A stretch of 64,000 nucleotides of DNA. It comes from Streptomyces sp. GESEQ-4. GTDB taxonomy: Bacteria; Actinomycetota; Actinomycetes; Streptomycetales; Streptomycetaceae. The position numbers and the translations under genes are program-made. Of this stretch, positions 33,156 to 40,562 are shown piece after piece. Location: positions 248,001 to 312,000 of the forward strand of contig NZ_JAFFSU010000009.1 of NCBI RefSeq assembly GCF_017948455.1. The letters are read 5' to 3'. Positions within the stretch are counted from its first letter, which is position 1, and each line of letters starts with the position of its first letter. The notes beneath the pieces were generated by a model, which made no database searches, was not told the origin of the DNA, and was given only the letters and a program-made list of their open reading frames with translations.

Positions 33156-33857
33156 TCAGTCGCCTCCACTCACCCCCCCGGCGGCGGGAACCGCCCGCAC
33201 CCATATCCGATCGTCCGTCAGGTACTTGTCCACCCTCAGCCCCGCCTCCGCCAACGCCCCCTCGAACTGCTCCTTCGTCAGCGGCCGTGCCAGGAACGTC
33301 TGCGTCCAGACCGCGTCCGGGAACTCGTACTCCGCACGCACCGAGTTCACCCCGTCGCCGACCGGCTCCGAGGAGGCGACCCGCACGGTGAAGCCGCTGG
33401 GATCGACACGCTCGCGCGGTATGTCCCTGTGGTAGTCCTCTCCCTCCCGTTGGATCAACACGCAGCCCCCGTCGGCCAGATGCCGGACGCACGACCGCAG
33501 CAGCCCTCGCCGCACCTCGATGTCACCGGAGTGCACGAGGAACGACGCGAGCAGCACCACGTCAAATCTCTCGCCGAGGTCGAGATCCTCGATCGCGCTG
33601 CATAAGGTGCGGGCCCCGCGGACGCGTTCGAGCATCTCCGCGGATTCGTCCACCGCCGTGACCGTGAAGCCGCGTTCCAGCAGCGGATGGGTCATTCGCC
33701 CCACGCCGCAGCCCAGCTCCAGGATGTGCGCGCCCGCCGGGACCGCTCCGGCGATGATGTCCGGCTCTCCCCCTACGGGCAGCCGTGAGTAGAACTCGAC
33801 CGCACAGCCGTCCGGGGTGATCGCCCCGGGTCCCGTCCCCTGATGTCCGCTTCGCAT
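33156..33857 (-). CDS. class I SAM-dependent methyltransferase
   Basis: About 233 residues with a SAM fold: ILELGCGVGRMTHPLLERGF (motif I) and VTAVDESAEML. Later motifs are DVVLLASFLVHS and LADGGCVLIQREGEDYHRDIP. The start could be ATG 33857 or 33869. Substrate unknown; the small size suggests a small-molecule methyltransferase. Confidence 0.85.
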   Translation of the reverse strand: MRSGHQGTGPGAITPDGCAVEFYSRLPVGGEPDIIAGAVPAGAHILELGCGVGRMTHPLLERGFTVTAVDESAEMLERVRGARTLCSAIEDLDLGERFDVVLLASFLVHSGDIEVRRGLLRSCVRHLADGGCVLIQREGEDYHRDIPRERVDPSGFTVRVASSEPVGDGVNSVRAEYEFPDAVWTQTFLARPLTKEQFEGALAEAGLRVDKYLTDDRIWVRAVPAAGGVSGGD

Positions 33858-33956
33858 GTTCAGCCCCATGCCCGCACAACGGCCCACATCCGCACGGCCG
33901 TTCCCACGCCGCCGGGGTTCACCCGTTCGAGCTATGACCCACTCGATGAGCCCCGC

Positions 33957-34868
33957 TCACAACGGAAACCACCCGTGCCCGATGTACCAGTGCCCGCCCG
34001 CCCGCAGATGATCTCCGACCGCCCGCTCCACCGACGTACGCCGCGGCAGCCTCTCCACCGGCAACTCCGGGTTCCCGAACACGAACTGGACCGGTTCCGT
34101 GTCGGCGGTCTCGGTGTCCTGGCGGGCGATCCGGAACCGCTCCTGGAACCGGACGATGTTGGAGTCGGCGGTGAGGTACCGCTTCAACTGCGGGTCCAGC
34201 AGCCAGGAGTGACACATCCCCGTCCGGTACTCCTCCTCGGGGTAGTGCTCCGCGAAGAACTCGCGGGCCAGCGCCACCGACCGGTCACACGCGGCCGGGG
34301 ACAGCGGGCCGAGGAAATCAGGGATGTGAACGTCCAGACAGTACGTGCCGGCGGTCGCGTCCATCCCTGCAGCCGCGAGCTCCGCCGCCGCGCCCTGCCA
34401 GAGCCGCGCGCGCTGGAACTGCAACCGCCCCAACTGGTACAGCTCCCCCCGGAAATGAAGGGTGAGCCACTGCGGGGCCTGCACGCCTCCCCTACCGTGC
34501 CGTCTGCGGTGGACGGCCATGTTCCGCCCGAGGTCGGCGAGGGTGCGCCGGGAGATGTCGGCGGGAACACCGCGTGCGCGGTGGTATGCGCGCGTGTGCG
34601 GAAGCGCCGCGACGAGCACGTACGCGGCGAAGTAGCGGCCCAGCGCTGCGGGCGCCTCGGCGACCCGCTCGCCCAGCTGCAGCCCCTCGCCGTACTCGAC
34701 GATCTCCCCGATGTCGCGCACCAGTCCCTTGGCGCACTCCTCCAGGAACCGCATCGCCCCCGCGTCGGCGGTAAGTGTGTGCCGCAGGCGGACCAGTTCG
34801 TTGATGTCCTCGTGGGGTACCGCAAGGTCGAGCAGGATCTCGGGCAGCGCGTCGGTGTCCGGCAGCAC
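33957..34868 (-). CDS. acyltransferase-domain protein (DUF5596-like)
   Basis: The 303-residue protein has the actinobacterial acyltransferase layout: an N-terminal helical domain and a C-terminal GNAT-like fold (CLDVHIPDFLGPLSPAACDRSVALAREFFAEHYPEEEYR, then CHSWLLDPQLKRYL). These proteins are annotated as acyltransferases without known substrate. The GTG at 34868 follows GAGGAGGGGGAG. It is divergent from the DUF6343 gene. Confidence 0.7.
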   Translation of the reverse strand: MLPDTDALPEILLDLAVPHEDINELVRLRHTLTADAGAMRFLEECAKGLVRDIGEIVEYGEGLQLGERVAEAPAALGRYFAAYVLVAALPHTRAYHRARGVPADISRRTLADLGRNMAVHRRRHGRGGVQAPQWLTLHFRGELYQLGRLQFQRARLWQGAAAELAAAGMDATAGTYCLDVHIPDFLGPLSPAACDRSVALAREFFAEHYPEEEYRTGMCHSWLLDPQLKRYLTADSNIVRFQERFRIARQDTETADTEPVQFVFGNPELPVERLPRRTSVERAVGDHLRAGGHWYIGHGWFPL

Positions 34869-34958
34869 GGTGTGGTCTCCCCCTCCTCGGGCAGCTGATG
34901 AGCTCTTTGGTGAACGTCCGTACCGAGGAGTACGTTGCAGACAGGAGTAGTGATCCCG

Positions 34959-35267
34959 ATGCGTACGGGCAGTGAACCGGCGACCGCGCGCAGTGCACTG
35001 CGGGCGCGCTTCTGGCTGAGCGCGTGGGGCCTGGTCTGGGCGGTCTTCGGCACGGTCGCTTTCGCGCTCGCCGGACGACCGGGGTGGGCGATCGCCTGCG
35101 GGGTGCTGTGGCTGGTGATCACCGTCGACATGGCGCTGATCCTCCGGCACATCCGCCAGGGCCCGCACTACCAGCCGGGCCGCGACATCCCGCCGTACCG
35201 ACCGCCGGACCAGCAGTACCCGACCCGACCGCACCAGCGGCGCCCGCCGGACCGGCAGCCCCCGTGA
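34959..35267 (+). CDS. DUF6343 small membrane protein
   Basis: The 102-residue protein has a conserved TARSALRARFWLSAWGLVWA opening, two membrane helices and the RHIRQGPHYQPGRDIPPYRP tail that marks the family. The ATG at 34959 follows AGGAG; a GTG at 34950 is an alternative. Function unknown. Confidence 0.75.
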   Translation: MRTGSEPATARSALRARFWLSAWGLVWAVFGTVAFALAGRPGWAIACGVLWLVITVDMALILRHIRQGPHYQPGRDIPPYRPPDQQYPTRPHQRRPPDRQPP

Positions 35268-35282
35268 CCGGCTGCCGGGCAC

Positions 35283-35663
35283 TCACCCGTCGAATTGTGC
35301 CGCCTTGATGTACTCCGGGTTCGGGTCCAGGGCGGCCGCGAGCCGGAAGTGGCGCTTGGCCTCGTCGTGCCGTGCCTGGCGCTCATAGGTGCGGGCGAGG
35401 GCGAAGTGCGCGAACGCGTTGTCCGGTTCACGCTCCAGGACGATGGTGAACTCCAGCTCGGCAGGCCGCAGTTGCGCGGCCGCGAAGAAGGCACGCGCGC
35501 GTAGCAGCCGTGCGGCGGTGTTCTCCGGGTGCGCCGCGATCACTGGGTCGAGCAGTTTCACCGCGCCCCGCGGGTCCCGTGCGGCGAGCAGATGCTCGGC
35601 GGCACGGAAGTCGATGACATGGGTCTCCGGAGTACGTCCGGTCGATCCGCTGGTCTCGGGCAC
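35283..35663 (-). CDS. tetratricopeptide-repeat protein
   Basis: The 126-residue protein contains about three TPR units (AAEHLLAARDPRGAVKLLDPVI, LRPAELEFTIVLEREPDNAFA, FALARTYERQARHDEAKRHFRLAAALDPN). TPRs mediate protein contacts. It lies downstream of coaE on the same strand with a 118 bp gap and is conserved beside it in Streptomyces, as far as I recall. Confidence 0.85.
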   Translation of the reverse strand: MPETSGSTGRTPETHVIDFRAAEHLLAARDPRGAVKLLDPVIAAHPENTAARLLRARAFFAAAQLRPAELEFTIVLEREPDNAFAHFALARTYERQARHDEAKRHFRLAAALDPNPEYIKAAQFDG

Positions 35664-35781
35664 GGCACAGTCCTTCCCTCACTCAACGGGTTCAACGCCC
35701 GCAACAGGGCCGCGATTCCGCGGTCGTATCACCGAGCGGCGCCTTGGCGCGACGATCGCCGAAACGTCCTGCGCAGGGCGG

Positions 35782-36387
35782 CTACCGCGACGCCTGCGCC
35801 CGTCCGACGAGATCCGCCCAGACCTCGCGCACGCGTGCCTGAAGCTCTTCCAACGGTACGTCGTTGTCGATGACGATGTCCGCGATCTCCAAGCGCTTCT
35901 CCCGGGTGGCCTGCGCGGCCATACGCGCGCGTGCGTCCTGCTCCGTCATGCCGCGCAGCCGGACCAACCGGTCGAGCTGGGTCTCGGGGCTCGCGTCGAC
36001 GACGACCACGACGTCGTACAGCGGCGCGAGGCCGTTCTCCGCGAGGAGCGGGACGTCGTGGACGACCACGGCGTCCTCGGCGGCGGCGCTTTCGAGTTCA
36101 CGGGAGCGCGCGCCCACCAGGGGGTGCACGATCCCGTTCAGCACGGCCAGCTTGTCGGGGTCGGCGAAGACGATGGAGCCCAGCTTGGGCCGGTCCAGGC
36201 TACCGTCAGCGGCGAGCACCTCCGTGCCGAAGTCCTCGACGACCGCCGCGAGCCCGGGAGTTCCCGGCGCGACGACCTCGCGCGCGATACGGTCCGCGTC
36301 GATGAGGACGGCACCCTGCTCCACGAGCAGCCGTGACACCTCGCTCTTGCCGGCGCCGATGCCACCGGTCAGGCCCACTTTCAGCAT
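35782..36387 (-). CDS. coaE: dephospho-CoA kinase
   Basis: The 201-residue enzyme carries out the last step of coenzyme A synthesis. The P-loop GGIGAGKSEV begins at residue 7, followed by DADRIAREVVAPG and the LGSIVFADPDKLAVLNGIVHPLVG signature. The ATG at 36387 is chosen by the family's MLKVGLTGG opening. It is a core gene. A -10-like TAAGCT lies seven bases upstream, implying a leaderless transcript (see the promoter entry). Confidence 0.95.
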   Translation of the reverse strand: MLKVGLTGGIGAGKSEVSRLLVEQGAVLIDADRIAREVVAPGTPGLAAVVEDFGTEVLAADGSLDRPKLGSIVFADPDKLAVLNGIVHPLVGARSRELESAAAEDAVVVHDVPLLAENGLAPLYDVVVVVDASPETQLDRLVRLRGMTEQDARARMAAQATREKRLEIADIVIDNDVPLEELQARVREVWADLVGRAQASR

Positions 36388-36394
36388 GACCGGC

Positions 36395-36417
36395 AGCTTA
36401 GGGCCTGCCACTGACAG
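36395..36417 (-). promoter_or_regulatory. RecA-NDp/PafBC-type promoter upstream of coaE
   Basis: Read on the minus strand, CTGTCAGTG (36417-36409), eight bases, then TAAGCT (36400-36395). This matches the mycobacterial DNA-damage consensus TTGTCRGTG-N8-TAnnnT except for the first base. Seven bases separate it from the coaE ATG, so transcription would begin at the start codon. Confidence 0.55.
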
Positions 36418-36426
36418 GGCACCCGG

Positions 36427-37365
36427 TCAGGTGTCGCCCTCCCGCTCCGCCAGGAAGCGCTCGAACTCCTGCCCGATCTCGTCCGCCGACGGAATGTCCA
36501 TGGGTTCGGCGAGCATGTTGCCCCGCGTTTCGGCGCCCGCGGCGGCGTCGTACTGGTGCTCCAGGCCCTGGACGAGAGCGACCAGTTCCTCGTCGCCCTC
36601 CTGGATCTGCCGGTCGATCTCCGTCTGCGTACGGTAGGCGTCCGTGCGCAGGGAGTGGGCGATGCTGGGGAGGACCAGTCCGGTCGCTCCCGTGATGGCC
36701 TCCAGGACGGTCAGGGCGGCGTCCGGGTACGGGGAACGCGCGATGTAGTGCGGCACGTGCGCCGCGACGCCCAGGACCTCGTGTCCGGCTTCCATGAGGC
36801 GGTACTCCAGCAGCGCCTCCGCGCTGCCCGGCACCTGTGCCTCCTCGAACGGGCTGGTGTGACCGGGGACCAGGTCGGTGCGGCTGCCGTGCGGGGTGAG
36901 GCCGACGGGGCGGGTGTGCGGGACGCCCATGGGGATGCCGTGGAAGTTCACGGCGAGTCGCACGCCGAGGCGCTTCACGATCTGCTGCACGGCCGCGGCG
37001 AAGCGCTCCCACTCCACGTCCGGCTCGGGTCCGGACAGCAGCAGGAAGGGCGCACCCGTCGCGTCCTGGACGAGCCGCACCTCGATGCCGGGCACCTCGT
37101 AGTCGGTCCACTTGTCGCGCTGGAAGGTCAGCAGCGGCCGACGGGCACGGTAGTCCACGAGCCGGTCGTGGTCGAAGCGGGCGACGACCTGGTGGGGCAG
37201 CGAGTCGAGGAGCCGGTCGACGATCTGGTCGCCGGTTTCGCCCGCGTCGATGTAACCGTCGAAGTGGTAGAGCATGACAAGGCCGGCCGACTCCTGTGCC
37301 AGCGCCACGTCGACGACGGCCAGGCCTTTCGGCTCCCATGCGTACAAACCCTGCGGATCAAGCAC
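36427..37365 (-). CDS. PAC2-family protein
   Basis: The 312-residue protein matches the PAC2 family (GLVMLYHFDGYIDAGETGDQI, LSGPEPDVEWERFAAAVQQI, GIPMGVPHTRPVGLTPHGS, VPHYIARSPYPDAALTVLEAI). Eukaryotic relatives are proteasome assembly chaperones. Actinomycetes have a 20S proteasome, but a direct role here is unproven. The GTG at 37365 follows GGAGGAG. Confidence 0.9.
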   Translation of the reverse strand: MLDPQGLYAWEPKGLAVVDVALAQESAGLVMLYHFDGYIDAGETGDQIVDRLLDSLPHQVVARFDHDRLVDYRARRPLLTFQRDKWTDYEVPGIEVRLVQDATGAPFLLLSGPEPDVEWERFAAAVQQIVKRLGVRLAVNFHGIPMGVPHTRPVGLTPHGSRTDLVPGHTSPFEEAQVPGSAEALLEYRLMEAGHEVLGVAAHVPHYIARSPYPDAALTVLEAITGATGLVLPSIAHSLRTDAYRTQTEIDRQIQEGDEELVALVQGLEHQYDAAAGAETRGNMLAEPMDIPSADEIGQEFERFLAEREGDT

Positions 37366-37503
37366 TGTGACCGCTCCTCCTCGTGTTCGTACTGCACAAC
37401 ACAGCCCAGGACACGGGCATTCCCACCCGTGTCCCTGATCAGGCCTGTCTCATCGCGTTTTCATGCGGCACTGCCGGCCGTGGTCGAGCGCCGTCCCAGT
37501 GGT

Positions 37504-37679
37504 TCACGAGGACAGCACGCGCGCGTGGAGGGCTGTTACGGCCTTCCGGGCGGAGGTGAACGCGCCGCGCTGCCAGGCGTCGGTGTGGCTGAGCCAGTCG
37601 CCGGCGAAGCAGACGCGGCCGGTGGGCGCCGGCTCCCCTTGTCCGATCATGAATGACCGGGGAAGCCTCCCAACGACCG
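37504..37679 (-). pseudogene. remnant of a flavin monoamine oxidase (C-terminus only)
   Basis: Reading leftward from the TAA at 37682-37680 to the TGA at 37504, the peptide contains GRVCFAGDWLSHTDAWQRGAF followed by TSARKAVTALHARVLSS, the closing FAD-binding stretch of amine oxidases. The roughly 400 residues that should precede it are missing, and an in-frame stop precedes the fragment. It is therefore a decayed 3' end. It lies 64 bp from the 43-bp repeat at 37743, which suggests a rearrangement there. The rest of 37366-37871 shows no gene. Confidence 0.75.
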
Positions 37680-37742
37680 GTTACGACCCCTCAGTTACTT
37701 GTGTATCCCGCACGTTTCTGCAAGCGTCCCGGTGATGCCCTC

Positions 37743-37785
37743 AGGGGCGCGGGGAACTGCGCGACCAGCCACAGCGGACCCGCAG
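37743..37785 (+). repeat. 43-bp intergenic repeat, copy 2
   Basis: It has the same core as at 16824 (AGGGGCGCGGGGAACTGCGC at the start, CCGCAG at the end), differing in the middle. It lies between the amine-oxidase remnant and rpsA. Confidence 0.8.
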
Positions 37786-37871
37786 CCGAACAACGACCGC
37801 ACAAGACTGAGGGACCGCACCTCGAAAGGTACGGCCCCTCAACTAACCGCTATGCCTCAGCGGGCCAGCGT

Positions 37872-39380
37872 TCAGCTCTGCCCACCCGCCAGCTTCTCCC
37901 GCAGCGCGGCAAGCGCCTCGTCCGAGGCCAGCGCACCGGAGTTGTCCGGGCCCTCGGAGGAGTACGAACCGCCGCCGCCACCACCGGACGCGGCCGGAGC
38001 CGCACCCGCCGTGTCGCCGCCCTCGGCCGCGGCAGCGGCGTCGGCCTCGCGGGACTTGATGACCTGCTGCTGGTGCTGCTCGAAGCGCTGCTGCGCCTCG
38101 GCGTACTGGCGCTCCCACTCCTCGCGCTGCTTCTCGTAACCCTCGAGCCAGTCGTTGGTCTCGGGGTCGAAGCCCTCGGGGTAGATGTAGTTGCCCTGGT
38201 CGTCGTACGACGCGGCCATGCCGTACAGCGTCGGGTCGAACTCGACCGAGGCCGGGTCGGAGCCGAAGGACTCGTTGGCCTGCTTCAGGGACAGCGAGAT
38301 CCGGCGACGCTCGAGGTCGATGTCGATGACCTTCACGAAGATCTCGTCGTTGACCTGGACGACCTGCTCCGGGATCTCCACGTGGCGCTCGGCCAGCTCG
38401 GAGATGTGGACCAGACCCTCGATGCCCTCGTCCACGCGGACGAACGCACCGAACGGAACCAGCTTCGTGACCTTGCCGGGCACGACCTGGCCGATCTGGT
38501 GGGTGCGGGCGAACTGCTGCCACGGGTCTTCCTGGGTCGCCTTCAGCGACAGGGAGACACGCTCGCGGTCCATGTCGACGTCGAGGACCTCGACGGTGAC
38601 TTCCTGGCCGACCTCGACAACCTCGGAGGGGTGGTCGATGTGCTTCCAGGACAGCTCGGAGACGTGGACCAGACCGTCGACGCCACCCAGGTCCACGAAG
38701 GCACCGAAGTTGACGATCGAGGAGACCACGCCGGAGCGGACCTGCCCCTTCTGGAGGGTCGTGAGGAACGTCTGGCGGACCTCGGACTGGGTCTGCTCGA
38801 GCCAGGCACGGCGGGACAGGACCACGTTGTTGCGGTTCTTGTCCAGCTCGATGATCTTGGCCTCGAGCTCCTTGCCCACGTACGGCTGGAGGTCGCGAAC
38901 GCGGCGCATCTCGACGAGGGAGGCCGGCAGGAAGCCACGGAGGCCGATGTCGAGGATGAGACCACCCTTGACGACCTCGATGACGGTACCGGTGACGATG
39001 CCGTCTTCTTCCTTGATCTTCTCGATCGTGCCCCAGGCACGCTCGTACTGAGCGCGCTTCTTGGACAGGATCAGACGGCCTTCCTTGTCCTCCTTCTGGA
39101 GAACAAGGGCCTCGATCTCATCGCCCACGGCGACGACCTCATTGGGGTCGACGTCGTGCTTGATGGAGAGCTCGCGGCTCGGGATAACGCCTTCGGTCTT
39201 GTAACCGATGTCGAGCAGGACCTCGTCCCGGTCGACCTTCACGATGACGCCGTCGACGATGTCGCCGTCGTTGAAGTACTTGATCGTCTCGTCGATCGCG
39301 GCGAGGAAGGCTTCCTCGTTACCGATGTCGTTGACCGCAACCTGCGGGGTGGTGGCGGTGGTCTCGGTGCTGCTCGTCAT
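37872..39380 (-). CDS. rpsA: 30S ribosomal protein S1
   Basis: The 502-residue protein has four S1 domains (opening with GDIVDGVIVKVDRDEVLLDIG, then GLILDIGLRGFLP, NFGAFVDLGGVDGLVHVSELS and PFGAFVRVDEGIEGLVHISEL), with a Gly-Ser-rich and acidic C-terminal tail. This is the four-repeat form usual in Gram-positive actinobacteria. It supports mRNA recruitment to the ribosome. The ATG at 39380 follows an AAAGGG-type site. Promoter and leader are listed separately. Confidence 0.97.
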   Translation of the reverse strand: MTSSTETTATTPQVAVNDIGNEEAFLAAIDETIKYFNDGDIVDGVIVKVDRDEVLLDIGYKTEGVIPSRELSIKHDVDPNEVVAVGDEIEALVLQKEDKEGRLILSKKRAQYERAWGTIEKIKEEDGIVTGTVIEVVKGGLILDIGLRGFLPASLVEMRRVRDLQPYVGKELEAKIIELDKNRNNVVLSRRAWLEQTQSEVRQTFLTTLQKGQVRSGVVSSIVNFGAFVDLGGVDGLVHVSELSWKHIDHPSEVVEVGQEVTVEVLDVDMDRERVSLSLKATQEDPWQQFARTHQIGQVVPGKVTKLVPFGAFVRVDEGIEGLVHISELAERHVEIPEQVVQVNDEIFVKVIDIDLERRRISLSLKQANESFGSDPASVEFDPTLYGMAASYDDQGNYIYPEGFDPETNDWLEGYEKQREEWERQYAEAQQRFEQHQQQVIKSREADAAAAAEGGDTAGAAPAASGGGGGGSYSSEGPDNSGALASDEALAALREKLAGGQS

Positions 39381-39472
39381 GTGGGAAAGGGCTCCGGTAC
39401 GGACATTGAAGTCGTAGGTACTGCTTACGCCGGGAGCCCGTTTCGCTCTGCAGAAGCCGGACAGCCTAGGAA

Positions 39473-39497
39473 GCGCCACCGAAACCACTGGTGGCGC
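39473..39497 (-). promoter_or_regulatory. hairpin in the rpsA leader
   Basis: GCGCCACC-9-GGTGGCGC forms an eight-base-pair stem about 95 nt before the rpsA start, inside the roughly 190-nt untranslated leader predicted from the promoter. It could serve autoregulation by S1, which is known for rpsA in E. coli; here it is inference. Confidence 0.4.
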
Positions 39498-39577
39498 CTC
39501 GACAACCGAGGGGACATACAACAGATGCGAGCGCAGCCTGCTACGTCTGAGGAGCGCAGGCCCGCAGCGCAACTTGT

Positions 39578-39606
39578 AGCATACGGGGGCAGCCGGACAG
39601 GGTCAA
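39578..39606 (-). promoter_or_regulatory. strong housekeeping promoter of rpsA
   Basis: On the minus strand TTGACC (39606-39601), a 17-base spacer and TATGCT (39583-39578) form a near-consensus HrdB promoter. Transcription would start near 39571, giving a leader of about 190 nt. The 39381-39745 gap contains only this promoter, the leader hairpin and the control region of the divergent methyltransferase. Confidence 0.75.
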
Positions 39607-39745
39607 TGCGCGAAGGCGCACACCCGGGGCGGATCGCCGCAATCCCGGCACAATACGTGTCCCTTGAGGCCACGCATGGCCCAAGGCACCCCTCGCGTGA
39701 CACCACCGCGGCGGGGTTGGACGGAAGAGTACGACGAGGGAGCCG

Positions 39746-40558
39746 ATCATCCAAGAGCCCGAAGCGTTCGAGCCGGAAGCCACCCGACGTGATGCCTCAG
39801 TCACGGAGAGCGCCCGGGCAAACCGGGGCTGGTGGGACCGCAACGCGGACGAATACCAGACCGAGCACGGCACATTCCTCGGGGACGACCGTTTCGTCTG
39901 GTGCCCTGAAGGCCTCGACGAGGTGGAGGCGGAGCTGCTCGGCCCGCCGGAGGAGCTGAAGGGCAAGGACGTCCTGGAGATCGGCGCTGGCGCGGCCCAG
40001 TGCGCGCGCTGGCTGGCCGCCCAGGGTGCCCGCCCGGTGGCCCTGGACCTCTCCCACCGCCAGCTGCAGCACGCACTGCGGATCGGTACCGCGTTCCCGC
40101 TGGTGCAGGCGGACGCGGGCGCCCTGCCCTTCGCCGACGCCTCCTTCGACCTGGCCTGCTCGGCGTACGGGGCGCTGCCGTTCGTCGCCGACCCGGTGCT
40201 GGTCCTGCGGGAGGTCCGCCGGGTACTGCGCCCCGGCGGCCGTTTCGTCTTCTCTGTCACGCACCCGATCCGCTGGGCCTTCCCGGACGAGCCCGGCCCT
40301 GAGGGGCTGACCGTCTCGTCCCCCTACTTCGACCGCACTCCGTACGTCGAGCAGGACGACGACGGCCGCGCGGTGTACGTCGAACACCACCGGACCCTCG
40401 GCGACCGCGTCCGGGACATCGTCGCGGCGGGCCTGCGGCTGGTGGATCTGGTCGAGCCGGAGTGGCCGGAATGGAACACCTCGGAGTGGGGCGGCTGGTC
40501 GCCGCTCCGGGGGAATCTGATCCCGGGGACGGCGATCTTCGTGTGCGTACGAGACTGA
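39746..40558 (+). CDS. class I SAM-dependent methyltransferase with no canonical start codon
   Basis: The protein has motif I DVLEIGAGAAQCARWLAAQG, then VALDLSHRQLQHAL and VLRPGGRFVFSVTHPIRWAFP. The conserved region extends upstream of the first possible GTG (39923): ASVTESARANRGWWDRNADE and EHGTFLGDDRFVWCPEG are clearly coding. Between the in-frame stop at 39698-39700 and 39923 there is no ATG, GTG or TTG. ATC ATC at 39746-39751 sits just behind GAGGGAG, so an ATC start is plausible; a sequence error is the alternative. Substrate unknown. Confidence 0.75.
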   Translation: MIQEPEAFEPEATRRDASVTESARANRGWWDRNADEYQTEHGTFLGDDRFVWCPEGLDEVEAELLGPPEELKGKDVLEIGAGAAQCARWLAAQGARPVALDLSHRQLQHALRIGTAFPLVQADAGALPFADASFDLACSAYGALPFVADPVLVLREVRRVLRPGGRFVFSVTHPIRWAFPDEPGPEGLTVSSPYFDRTPYVEQDDDGRAVYVEHHRTLGDRVRDIVAAGLRLVDLVEPEWPEWNTSEWGGWSPLRGNLIPGTAIFVCVRD

Positions 40559-40562
40559 GTGC

